DNA of 64,000 nt, taken from contig JAFXQK010000010.1 in NCBI GenBank assembly GCA_017527205.1, positions 62,001-126,000 on the forward strand. Reading direction: 5' to 3'. The notes beneath the pieces were generated by a model, which saw only the letters and a program-made list of their open reading frames with translations, had not been told where the DNA came from and did no database searches. Positions 23,824 to 31,923 of this stretch are shown here, piece after piece. This DNA comes from Lachnospiraceae bacterium (GTDB lineage Bacteria; Bacillota; Clostridia; Lachnospirales; Lachnospiraceae). The translations under genes and the position numbers were made by a program. Each line of letters starts with the position of its first letter. Position 1 is the stretch's first letter.

Positions 23824-25005
23824 ATGGAGATATGGGATTGTTATCATAAAGCGCAAAACTATGTTTGTAAGATTGCGTCCGCGGAGGAGCTGAACCGGAA
23901 ATGGGATTATGAGATCGCTCAGAATCCAGGGGACGGAAATTGGCTCATCTGGAAAGAGGAGGCCGTGGAGAATTTTAAGAAGGGAGTGTCCATTCCCTAC
24001 TATGGCATCCTGAATGGAACCATCATCTGCGAGGCGACGGCAGTGACGGATCCGCAATGCGTCCAAAACAGTGAAGGGATGATGGACAAGGGTACGGTCT
24101 ATCTGTGTGCCTTCCGGACCAATGCAGAATATCAGGAACAGGGGTATTTCTCCAAGCTTAAGGATTTTATGCTGGAGGATTTAAGGAAGCGGGGATTTAC
24201 AAAGGCAATCCTTGGGGTGGCCGTAGCAGATGATTGGCATCAAAAAATGTACGAGCATTGGGGTTTCACGGAATATCTGAAAACCGGCGAGGAGACATAT
24301 CCGGATGGGACGATTTTCGATGTGGAGTATTATAGTAAGAAATTGATCCAAGGGGAATCTCATACGGACGTACTCGATCAGATACTGCATGAAAATGGTA
24401 TCGTCGAGAAAATGCGACAGGAGATCATCCGCAGAAGCGACCTGTTTGAGGAGCAGACAAGGGGCACGAAGGATGAGTATAATTTGTATCGTGAGCACGT
24501 GCAATATGTTTATAAGTATGCCGTCATGCTCTCGAAGGACGCAGACATAGACAAGGAGATCGTGGAGTTAAGCGCCCTGCTTCATGACATATCCATGACG
24601 GATGCAAGCTTAGACCGTTCGAAGCATAATGAATTTAGTAGTGCCATGGCGGAGCAGCTTTTAAGGGAGCAGCATTATCCGGAAGAAAAGCTTCAGCTTG
24701 TTGCAAAATGCATTTTGAATCACAGTAGTAAGCGTGCTCAGTATCGGACCACGCGGGAAGAAGATCTATTGGCATGTGCTGACGGCTTGGCGCATTTCGA
24801 TGCATACAAGAGCTTATATTCCCTGGCGCATAAGGTCATGGGATTAGACGATGAACAGTCCTTAAAATTCATTCAGGATAAGCTGACCAAGGATTACGCT
24901 GAGATCAGCGAGGAACTCAAATATCTTGTCAGTGACGTCTATGCCCGCGTGATGGAGGCGAAGACGATCCAAGAGATATTGGACCCTTCGGAATTTGATC
25001 AATAG
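23824..25005 (+). CDS. GNAT acetyltransferase - HD domain fusion
   Basis: 393 residues. The N-terminal GNAT part (about 1-178) has LCAFRTNAEYQEQGYFSKLKDFMLEDLRKRGF as the acetyl-CoA loop. The C-terminal part (about 190-390) is an HD domain with a His in REHVQYVYKYA and the HD pair in LSALLHDISM, then LNHSSKRAQ. HD proteins are metal-dependent phosphohydrolases. The two activities are usually on separate proteins, and a joint role (modified nucleotide?) is only a guess. The ribosome site is GGAGGGA. Confidence 0.82.
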   Translation: MEIWDCYHKAQNYVCKIASAEELNRKWDYEIAQNPGDGNWLIWKEEAVENFKKGVSIPYYGILNGTIICEATAVTDPQCVQNSEGMMDKGTVYLCAFRTNAEYQEQGYFSKLKDFMLEDLRKRGFTKAILGVAVADDWHQKMYEHWGFTEYLKTGEETYPDGTIFDVEYYSKKLIQGESHTDVLDQILHENGIVEKMRQEIIRRSDLFEEQTRGTKDEYNLYREHVQYVYKYAVMLSKDADIDKEIVELSALLHDISMTDASLDRSKHNEFSSAMAEQLLREQHYPEEKLQLVAKCILNHSSKRAQYRTTREEDLLACADGLAHFDAYKSLYSLAHKVMGLDDEQSLKFIQDKLTKDYAEISEELKYLVSDVYARVMEAKTIQEILDPSEFDQ

Positions 25006-25032
25006 AAGGGCTTTGCCAGAGGTAACCAAATC

Positions 25033-25485
25033 ATGGAATGCAAAGCGATCAAGCAATTATTTGTTGGTTTTAAGGGGAAGAAAAACTCATCTGCCATTTT
25101 AGTAAGTGCGTTGTCATCTCAGCCTTGTTTGCTGACGAACTCCTTTGAAGGCTTGAAAAATGACATAGAAAATTTGTCGCCAGGTTATGATGAGGTCTGG
25201 CTTTTTGGCGTTGACAAAGGATTGGAGACTTCCGTCCGGATCGAGCGGGTTGCGGAAAAAGACGGTATTCGTCGTTCTACAAAGCTGGACGTGGAAGACC
25301 TCGCGGCGAGGTTTTTCAAGGCCGGACTGAAGGCAACCGTGGCTTCCCATCCGACGGAGTATCTTTGTAATGAAGCATATTGGCACCTGCTGGAGAAATA
25401 TGCAGGAAATGCCGTATTGATACACATTCCCACGATAAAGTATTTTGAGAAAGAGTGGATTTCAAAAGTGAGACAGACATTGTAG
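25033..25485 (+). CDS. Pyroglutamyl-peptidase I (C15)-like protein, short form
   Basis: 150 residues. GVDKGLETSVRIERVAEKDGIRRS matches the segment around the catalytic Glu of C15 peptidases (G-x-x-x-GR-x-x-I-x-ERVA-x-N), SHPTEYLCNEAYWHLL matches the catalytic Cys helix, and AVLIHIPT the catalytic His strand. The protein is about 50 residues shorter than typical pyrrolidone-carboxylate peptidases, mainly at the N-terminus, so it may be divergent or have another substrate. The ribosome site is weak (AGAGG further upstream). Confidence 0.6.
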   Translation: MECKAIKQLFVGFKGKKNSSAILVSALSSQPCLLTNSFEGLKNDIENLSPGYDEVWLFGVDKGLETSVRIERVAEKDGIRRSTKLDVEDLAARFFKAGLKATVASHPTEYLCNEAYWHLLEKYAGNAVLIHIPTIKYFEKEWISKVRQTL

Positions 25486-25508
25486 CGCGACACCAGGACA
25501 TAAGGCTG

Positions 25509-25564
25509 GATTCAACCATCAGATGAGTCAGGTTCGATGGTGGAGTTATTGTATTCAAATGCGG
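25509..25564 (+). repeat. 56-bp dispersed repeat, copy B
   Basis: Second copy of the element at 15128-15183 (45 of 56 identical, same length). A stem CCATC/GATGG can form here, but the corresponding bases are not fully complementary in copy A. Confidence 0.7.
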
Positions 25565-25615
25565 GGAAAGTATAATAAACTTATCAAGCTTGAAATATGA
25601 TTTTGAGAGGATAAG

Positions 25616-25861
25616 ATGATGAATCACAATAATATCGCAGACAACATTAAACGGCTTCGGGAAGCAAGGCGGATGACGCAGGAGCAGCTGGCAAATGAAC
25701 TGGGAGTCACCTTTCAGGCAGTGAGCAAGTGGGAAAACGGCGTGACCATGCCTGACGTCATCGCATGGAAACGGATTGTGGACGAATTGATCGTCAGAGG
25801 CTTCACCTATGAAGTGGAGTGGCCGCGCCAGATGATGAATGAGGCGAAGGCGAAGAGCTGA
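25616..25861 (+). CDS. Short XRE helix-turn-helix protein, possibly chimeric
   Basis: 81 residues: NIKRLREARRMTQEQLANELGVTFQAVSKWENGVTMPDV is a standard XRE domain. Right after MPDV the sequence changes to IAWKRIVDELIVRGFTYEVEW, which lacks the usual fourth helix (LLPxLAxxFxVSxDEL). The end may therefore come from a deletion that joined another coding sequence. DNA binding is probable. ATG 25619 is an alternative start; the ribosome site is GAGAGGA. Confidence 0.65.
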   Translation: MMNHNNIADNIKRLREARRMTQEQLANELGVTFQAVSKWENGVTMPDVIAWKRIVDELIVRGFTYEVEWPRQMMNEAKAKS

Positions 25862-25866
25862 GACTA

Positions 25867-25940
25867 CCCTGCACCGAAGCGCATTTTATATCGGGAAACA
25901 ATTGCCATAACGAGCTACAATTCAGTCAGACGATTTGGAA
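25867..25940 (+). repeat. Leader repeat, copy B
   Basis: Near-identical to 16426-16497, which forms the leader of the AraC/GyrI gene. Here it is joined to the middle of an unrelated coding sequence and lacks the promoter found in front of copy A. Confidence 0.8.
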
Positions 25941-26306
25941 GTCAATGCCCTTCGCGAGATGAGCGGGATCCCGGGCAAACAAAAGGAGTGCGTGGTTACG
26001 ACAGCCACGACGCGTCGTTCGGTCACGGAGAAGGGTTATGACGTTGCAGAGCTTTTTGAAGCCTATTACTTGAATGGAAGCCAGACGCCATGCCTGATCG
26101 AAGTTGAGGAGGCCTACGAAAGTAATGACGGCAGCATGACAATAACGATGTTGAAAACGGCAGACGGAAAAGATCTTTTGAATGGACGAAAGCTGGCAAA
26201 AGAAGGAACGGGAACCATATACGGCCATCAAGTGAAGTGGAATCTTTACGATACGCCGTCTGGCATACAGATTGTCACCACCTACACCAGTGAGGGGGAA
26301 GAATGA
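25935..26306 (+). pseudogene. 5'-truncated protein of unknown family
   Basis: An open frame with no ATG or ribosome site at its beginning (only a TTG inside the leader repeat). About 120 residues such as VTTATTRRSVTEKGYDVAELFEAYYLNGSQ and GTIYGHQVKWNLYDTPSGIQIVTTYTSEGEE look like the C-terminal beta-rich domain of an extracellular or anti-sigma-type protein (DUF4367-like by feel). The join with leader repeat copy B suggests recombination removed the N-terminal part. Confidence 0.5.
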
Positions 26307-26431
26307 TTATTCTTTTTATTCGTTATAAATGGATGAAACTTTTCGTTGCAAAAACCGTCTATAGTTTCAGAGAAAGATTTCACGTCCTGTAACTATATAT
26401 GACAAGAAGCGCAACTTGAAAGGAGACTTCC

Positions 26432-27202
26432 ATGAAAATCAAAACAAAGACGTCATTCACTTTATTTCTTGCAGCACTTGTTCTGACAGGCGCTACTGCC
26501 TGCGGGAAACCAGAGCCAAAGAGCTCAGAGTCCAAGAGTTCTGAGCTCAAAACAGAATCTGAGATCGTGACGACTTCTGAAGTAACCGAAACCCCGGCAC
26601 TGGAGGAACCGTCGGCCGCGAAGGATGAGAATCAGGCGACTGACGGAGCTTTTCAGGCAGTAGTATTGATCAAGATCGGCGAGCACACGTATTATCAGGA
26701 AGGGATGTTTGATGACGGCGGCCGCAATGAGAAATTTAAGGACTACATGATCTCGCAGCTTGAAAAAGCTGATAAGGATCTTCATGATGACGTGTACGTG
26801 ACCGGCATAGGCGAAGCAGAGCAGAAGGGCGAATTCCGCTTCTTTGGCAAGATGATGAATGACGGTGTTACTTATGATTCCGCTGACATGACCTGCTGGT
26901 ATGATGATGAAACAAAAAGCAATGCCTGGAGCATTGATTATTCCAAGTTCAGGCGGACCGAATTCAGCAAGAACGGTCTGATCCCGGCAGAAGACGTTTT
27001 TGAGAAAGTCTATGAGAGGGCTTCGCAATCTGATAAGGTCAGACAGAGCGCGGACGAAATAACGGGCACCTACCTTCTCGCAGTTGATTCAACGGGTACC
27101 CTTTACTACCGCTTTACAATCAACAGATATAGCACGGTAGACGTGGATGCAAAGACGGGGGAAATCATCTTCGAACGTTATTGGAACGGAATTTACACCT
27201 AA
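26432..27202 (+). CDS. Lipoprotein of unknown function
   Basis: 256 residues. A signal peptide with lipobox (FLAALVLTGATACG; lipidated Cys about 24) is followed by a Ser/Glu/Lys-rich linker to about residue 70, then a soluble domain (AVVLIKIGEHTYYQEGMFDDGG, YAR-like beta strands, and TVDVDAKTGEIIFERYW at the end). The domain resembles no family I can name. The ribosome site is AAAGGAG. It is exported and membrane-anchored; a terminator follows at 27264. Confidence 0.75.
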   Translation: MKIKTKTSFTLFLAALVLTGATACGKPEPKSSESKSSELKTESEIVTTSEVTETPALEEPSAAKDENQATDGAFQAVVLIKIGEHTYYQEGMFDDGGRNEKFKDYMISQLEKADKDLHDDVYVTGIGEAEQKGEFRFFGKMMNDGVTYDSADMTCWYDDETKSNAWSIDYSKFRRTEFSKNGLIPAEDVFEKVYERASQSDKVRQSADEITGTYLLAVDSTGTLYYRFTINRYSTVDVDAKTGEIIFERYWNGIYT

Positions 27203-27602
27203 ATCACGTATAATTTCTTCTGAGAAATTCCCTACGGTACGGCAGAAAAAATGCATGGCATGAGTAACAAAATAGGTGGCTTGATGCCGCCTTTTTTGTT
27301 ACAATAAAAAGAGACCTTAAAGATAAGGAGCAGGATCAGTAAGATCGATCCACAAGTGTCGGCCTACTACGTATCGCCGCTCGGCAGGGCTCAGCAGACT
27401 TGTAACGCCTGTCTTTCACCACTTGGAAAGGAAGCGACGGTTAGCGTGGTGGCGCATCTATTATGCGAAGATGAACCGATTTCAGATTCCGGATTTAAGG
27501 GGTGAAAAAATTTTTTGAGAGTCACCAACCTTTGGGATTTAATCCTCACTATATAGTCATAAGGGCCTAAAAAGAAAGATTCTTTCGAACTTGGAGGAGA
27601 AG
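27203..27602 (+). other. Intergenic stretch with terminator; no gene seen
   Basis: After the terminator at 27264-27302, about 290 bases precede the sigma-like gene. They contain no good frame on either strand and no recognised riboswitch. They end in GGAGGAG (27593-27599), the ribosome site of the next gene. Confidence 0.5.
27264..27302 (+). terminator. Strong terminator
   Basis: GTAACAAAA-T-AGGTGGC-TTGAT-GCCGCCT-TTTTTGTTAC forms a long stem with the T-run inside the right arm. Confidence 0.85.
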
Positions 27603-29225
27603 ATGGAAAAACAGCTGGTAGATCATATGACGGAGACATACTTCCATAAGATCTACGGATTTGCGGTGAAGAAAGCATATTCGGATGATGAGGCGCAGGA
27701 GCTTTGCGCGGAGATGGTGAAGGAGGTTTACCTCTCCCTTCTTGGCGCGGAAGCAATCTCCAATACGGATGGTTACGTGTGGCGCATTTGTTCTAACGTT
27801 TTTGCCAGGCACGTTTCAACAAAGAAGAAACAAGGTATTTCCTTGAACGGAATGGAGCTGCCTTATTACGACGAATATGATCTTGGCGAGGCGGAGGAAG
27901 AGCATGCGAGACTTCGCAGGGAAATTGCATATCTTTCAAAGTGCCGCAGAAAAATTGTCTTCTCCTTCTACTACGAGGGAAAGTCCATTGCAGCCATTGC
28001 CGGCGAGATGGGCCTTTCCGAGGGTACCGTAAAATGGCACCTAAACAAGGCAAGAAATGACTTGAAGGAGGGCTTTGGAATGGAAAGAAAAATAGGAACC
28101 TTGGGAATTTCTCCCATTGAAGCAATCGAATTTGGACATAATGGACGGCCGGATCCTGATGGTGGACCGGAGAAATACTTGTCGGATCCCATCAATCTGA
28201 ACATTGCTTACAGTGTATATGAGACGCCGCGCACAAAGGAAGAGATTGCGCAGGAGCTGGGAATCACGCCCGTATTTCTGGAGGACAAGATTGCGCTCTT
28301 GGAAAACAATGGATTTTTGGTAAGAACAAGTGGCGACCGCTATACTACTTACGTGTGTTTTTCTCCGAGAAAATATTCCTTGGAACAAATGGACAGGGGC
28401 TGGGAAGTGCGGCTTCAGGTCGTTCAGGAGCTATTAAAAAAGTACGTACCGAAGGTCCGGGCGGCTATTGCTGACGTTCAGGACGTCTATATTCCCAGCG
28501 GTAACAGGGAGTTATTTGAGGCAGCAGTGATCTTTTATGCGATCATGAATAAGTGCCAGATCCCGATACAAAAGGACCTCGGGAAGTATTGGATCAAAAC
28601 GCTTGGCGGCGGCGCATACTTTGCACAAGTGCAATTAAAACAGGAGCCCGAGGATCCAGATTATGAAATGAAGCATAAGGATACGGGAAAGGATTACTTC
28701 GCCTGCGGCAACATGACCAGAGAATCCGAAAAATACGAGGGCGTATATTCCTGGTCCATCGATACGAGATTCTGTAGCAGGAAGGGAGCCTGGGAAAACA
28801 ATCGGAACGAGGATTATGACTTCCTGTATGAGTGGATCTGCGGCACCATCAAGAGAGACGTGGCAAATCAGGAAAAGGTGAAGCGCCTTCGCGATCGTGA
28901 ATATATCACGGCAGATGGCAGGGTGAACGTGATGATCGTGAAGGAAAAGGCGGCGGAGTTTTTTGCAAAAATCCCCGAGCTCGACGAAGAGATCAAGAAG
29001 GAATTCGCCGGTTTTGCCTTAGAGCAGGCCATGGAAGAGGCTAAGAGATATCCGTCGCAAATGCAGGATTACGTCGTGTTTTTCCATACCACTGGCTTCA
29101 TTGGCCCAATGGAGGCGCTCATGGTCTTGGATGAAATGTATGACCAAGGCATCTTCCAGCCCCTGAAGAAGGAAGAGATGGTGACCAGCCAGCTTTTGAC
29201 TTTCTGCGACAGACTGCCCGAGTAA
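27603..29225 (+). CDS. ECF-sigma-like regulator with large C-terminal extension
   Basis: 540 residues from ATG 27603 (GGAGGAG four bases upstream; the in-frame TTG at 27591 lies within that site). Residues 1-75 resemble sigma region 2, and KSIAAIAGEMGLSEGTVKWHLNKARNDLKEG (127-157) is a region 4 helix-turn-helix. A second, winged-helix-like segment follows (TKEEIAQELGITPVFLEDKIALLENNGFLVRT, about 211-242), and a roughly 300-residue C-terminal part is unassigned. ECF sigma factors normally have about 180 residues, so this is a sigma-like protein fused to a sensor or effector. No anti-sigma gene is adjacent. Confidence 0.75.
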   Translation: MEKQLVDHMTETYFHKIYGFAVKKAYSDDEAQELCAEMVKEVYLSLLGAEAISNTDGYVWRICSNVFARHVSTKKKQGISLNGMELPYYDEYDLGEAEEEHARLRREIAYLSKCRRKIVFSFYYEGKSIAAIAGEMGLSEGTVKWHLNKARNDLKEGFGMERKIGTLGISPIEAIEFGHNGRPDPDGGPEKYLSDPINLNIAYSVYETPRTKEEIAQELGITPVFLEDKIALLENNGFLVRTSGDRYTTYVCFSPRKYSLEQMDRGWEVRLQVVQELLKKYVPKVRAAIADVQDVYIPSGNRELFEAAVIFYAIMNKCQIPIQKDLGKYWIKTLGGGAYFAQVQLKQEPEDPDYEMKHKDTGKDYFACGNMTRESEKYEGVYSWSIDTRFCSRKGAWENNRNEDYDFLYEWICGTIKRDVANQEKVKRLRDREYITADGRVNVMIVKEKAAEFFAKIPELDEEIKKEFAGFALEQAMEEAKRYPSQMQDYVVFFHTTGFIGPMEALMVLDEMYDQGIFQPLKKEEMVTSQLLTFCDRLPE

Positions 29226-29286
29226 ACTTTGGCTTAGAAGAATGACGGATCACAAGGAAGTTTGATGCAGGTGAGGAGATGCACGT

Positions 29287-30105
29287 ATGGAAATAAACAA
29301 TAAAACATTCGAGGATTATGCCAAGATCCTTCGGGAGGCAACGCCCTACAATGATGACAACACTGGCATAAAATATATGGTAAAGCCTGACAAAAGGCGT
29401 AAAGACGTTATCAGGAAGTACTATAAAGAAAAAGCGGGGCTCGATCTTGACGTGATCGAAAAGTCACCGTTAACGACCTGGGAAAAAGCGATAAAGCTCG
29501 CGCAATTTGTTGCAAAGCACGTTCCGCATGACAACCAGAAAAAATGGATCAGTAAGCTGAATGCCATAACGTTGTATGAATACGCAAAAAAGACGCCAAC
29601 GGGTTTCAACTGCAGGTGGCATTCCATCATGCTAAGCGAGCTGCTTTTAGCCGTCGGGATCAAAAATGCGTTTATCACGTGCCTTCCCGAAGACAAAAAT
29701 GACGGAGATTGTCACGTGGTAAATCACGTCTGGCTTCCGGAGAATCAAAAATGGGCCATGATCGACAGTGACATGACGGAGTACGCCGTCACGAAAGAAG
29801 GTACCCAGCTTTCCTTGTTTGAGATGCGCGAATGCATTTGCTCCGGTGGTGACTTTGAAATATGCGTTCTTCCGGGTTTTGAGGATACGTGGTACGGATC
29901 CTCTGAGGGAAGAGAGTATCTTAAGTGTTATTGGGCGAAGAATCTATATTGGTTCGCAAGACATACGACGTATGGATTTAGTTTGGAAAGCAGGAGACGC
30001 GTTGGCGATTCTTACGTATGTCTGATTCCTCCGGGATATGATTATAAGAAGGTGAGAGAGTGTAAAGAGATCACCAATGAACGGGAATTTTGGGGATTGT
30101 CTTGA
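29287..30105 (+). CDS. Transglutaminase-like domain protein
   Basis: 272 cytoplasmic residues. The papain-like triad is visible as Cys in GFNCRWHSIMLSELLLAVGIKNAF (about residue 113), His in CHVVNHVWL (about 145) and Asp in AMIDSDM (about 160). Such proteins are proteases or transglutaminase relatives acting on peptides. It starts 61 bases after the sigma-like gene and could be in the same transcript. The ribosome site is AGGTGAGGAG. Confidence 0.78.
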   Translation: MEINNKTFEDYAKILREATPYNDDNTGIKYMVKPDKRRKDVIRKYYKEKAGLDLDVIEKSPLTTWEKAIKLAQFVAKHVPHDNQKKWISKLNAITLYEYAKKTPTGFNCRWHSIMLSELLLAVGIKNAFITCLPEDKNDGDCHVVNHVWLPENQKWAMIDSDMTEYAVTKEGTQLSLFEMRECICSGGDFEICVLPGFEDTWYGSSEGREYLKCYWAKNLYWFARHTTYGFSLESRRRVGDSYVCLIPPGYDYKKVRECKEITNEREFWGLS

Positions 30106-30142
30106 TCTCAGATCATAAAAAATAAAACAAAGGAGCAAACAG

Positions 30143-30589
30143 ATGATCATTAGAAAAGCAAAGGGGTCGGACGCGGATGATTTGAAAACGTTATATTTTG
30201 ATTTTTTAACGCATTATCCTCCCAGGGAAGAACAAAACATGCAAGAGTGGCAGGACTTGCTGAATAAGTTTGAAAAAGATGACAACATGTATTTACTTGT
30301 CGCCGTAGAGGATGGAAAAGCAGTCTCTTCCGTACAAATGGCAATCATTGAAAGCCTGACGCATAACGTTCGCCCCTTTGCCGTCATAGAGAACGTGGTG
30401 ACGCATGCTGATTACAGAAACAGGGGTTATGCATCAGCACTTTTGGAACGGGCCTCAGAAATTGCAAGGGAAAAAGGCTGTTACAAGGTGTCCCTGGAGA
30501 CGGGTTCCAATAAGGAAAGCACCTTGAATTTCTACAGAAATAACGGATTTGTGATTGATGAAAAGCACTCTTGCTTAAAACGATTATAA
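30143..30589 (+). CDS. GNAT family acetyltransferase
   Basis: 148 residues: MIIRKAKGSDADDLKTLYFDFL at the start, VIENVVTHADYRNRGYASALLERASEIAREKGCYKVSLETGSNKESTLNFYRNNGF as the acetyl-CoA site and C-terminal strand. This is a compact GNAT of the amino-acid or antibiotic-modifying type with unknown target. The ribosome site is AAAGGAG. Confidence 0.88.
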   Translation: MIIRKAKGSDADDLKTLYFDFLTHYPPREEQNMQEWQDLLNKFEKDDNMYLLVAVEDGKAVSSVQMAIIESLTHNVRPFAVIENVVTHADYRNRGYASALLERASEIAREKGCYKVSLETGSNKESTLNFYRNNGFVIDEKHSCLKRL

Positions 30590-30767
30590 AGAGATAGAAT
30601 GGCACTTGTGAATGAATGCCATGGCTTCATACCGCATAAATCAGGCACGTTACGGAAAGTAACACTCCTGTTACGGCTCGTTTCTTGACTGTCACGAGGG
30701 TTTGATCATACGATGGCCTCATAAAAAAGCAGTCGGACGTGACCGACGGAAAATGGAGGAAATCAAA

Positions 30768-31340
30768 ATGACGTTTGGAGAAAAAATAAGGAATGCAAGA
30801 AAAGAGGCTGGATTTTCGCAGGAAGAGTTGGCTGAAAAAATGAGCGTGTCCAGATCAGCGATCGCGAAGTGGGAAACGGATAAGGGGATGCCGGACATAA
30901 ACAATCTGAAGGTTATGTCGCAGCTGCTTAACGTGAGCGTTGATTATTTATTAAATGATGAAGAGAAGATCAGCTTTAATGAGATCCAGGAGCCGATCAA
31001 CCTTGATGATTATGAAAAATCAAGGAAATGCAGGGACAAAAGGGATGCAGTTTGCCTTGCAAAGCATCCGGATGCCAGTGCCATTTATGCTTTGATATGC
31101 AACAGGAAGCTTTCAAAGAGTGAATGGATCGTTGATTTTGTGGTTCAGCCCGGTATTGCCGAGGTTTTTGATCGGATGAAGGGGGTCGTAGGGAATTATC
31201 TGGTGGAAAAAGGAAACAGGCAGTATTTCGTGACGGTTACCAAGGATTTTATTACAACGCGCGAATTGCCGGGCAAGATCGATGGGAAACGGTTTGTGAT
31301 TGGAAACCATCGATATACGAAAGGATATCAGATAGTATAG
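30768..31340 (+). CDS. XRE-family regulator with C-terminal effector region
   Basis: 190 residues: MTFGEKIRNARKEAGFSQEELAEKMSVSRSAIAKWETDKGMPDINNLKVMSQLLNVSVDYLL is a complete XRE domain. The remaining 120 residues (RDAVCLAKHPDASAIYALICNRKLSKSEW, then EVFDRMKGVVGNYLVEKGNRQYFVTVTKDFITTRELPG) form a beta-rich domain of unknown role. ATG 30768 is preferred (TGGAGG eight bases upstream) to 30702. Confidence 0.82.
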   Translation: MTFGEKIRNARKEAGFSQEELAEKMSVSRSAIAKWETDKGMPDINNLKVMSQLLNVSVDYLLNDEEKISFNEIQEPINLDDYEKSRKCRDKRDAVCLAKHPDASAIYALICNRKLSKSEWIVDFVVQPGIAEVFDRMKGVVGNYLVEKGNRQYFVTVTKDFITTRELPGKIDGKRFVIGNHRYTKGYQIV

Positions 31341-31372
31341 TACCGGAAATCAGGCGACTGTAATGATTCATT

Positions 31373-31803
31373 CTAAAAAAGCTCCCAAGTCATTGGCTTG
31401 GGAGCTTTTTGGGACATGCAGTTTGCTTCACAGTCCGTGCAAAAATCGATCAGAAATCCCGTATATTGACCACTGGTCTGGGAAAGATCGGGATTTACGT
31501 AAATATTATGCGCCATGCGATTTTCGGGATTGTCTTCTGCAGGGATCGGATCAGGCAGCTCCATAAGGGAATTCCAATCATAAAGCTTTGCAACTTCGAC
31601 GATTTCTTCCACGGCAGGCTCTGATTCCGTAGCAGACTCTGATTCCGAAGTGGACTCTATTTCCGTAGCGGACGCTGATTCCGAAGTGGATACGCTTTCT
31701 GTTTTTGGACTTTCATCCTTGCTCTCTTCCGCTTTCTTTCCACCGCACGACACGAAGGTCATCGTCAGGGAAATTAGAAGAAAGCTTATATTTTTTTTCT
31801 CAT
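31373..31803 (-). pseudogene. Lipoprotein gene with a frameshift in a poly-A tract
   Basis: The natural start is ATG at 31803-31801 with AGAGAGG before it, but in this frame translation stops after five codons. After ATGAG come eight A's (T8 at 31791-31798 on the plus strand). Nine A's would join the start to KKNISFLLISLTMTFVSCGGKKAEESK, a signal peptide with lipobox FVSC, an S/T/E linker and a small domain (LYDWNSLMELPDPIPAEDNPENRMAHNIYVN...). It may be off-phase, dead, or a sequencing error. The last codons form the terminator at 31375. Without the shift, an ATG at 31762 gives a product without a usable signal peptide. Confidence 0.7.
31375..31410. terminator. Bidirectional terminator
   Basis: AAAAAGCTCCCAAG pairs with CTTGGGAGCTTTTT around TCATTGG. 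It serves the XRE gene on the plus strand and the lipoprotein remnant on the minus strand, whose stop codon lies inside the stem. Confidence 0.85.
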
Positions 31804-31865
31804 GATTTTTCCTCTCTGTCTTCGTTATTTAAATCACATTCTTCCAAATTCTACTATGATAGTAT

Positions 31866-31893
31866 TTGAAATACAAACATTTTTTGATATACT
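31866..31893 (+). promoter_or_regulatory. Promoter of the flavin reductase gene
   Basis: TTGAAA (31866-31871), 16 bases, TATACT (31888-31893), 30 bases before the start codon at 31924. Confidence 0.6.
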
Positions 31894-31923
31894 CGAAATG
31901 GTGAAGTTTTTGATTGGGGGGAC

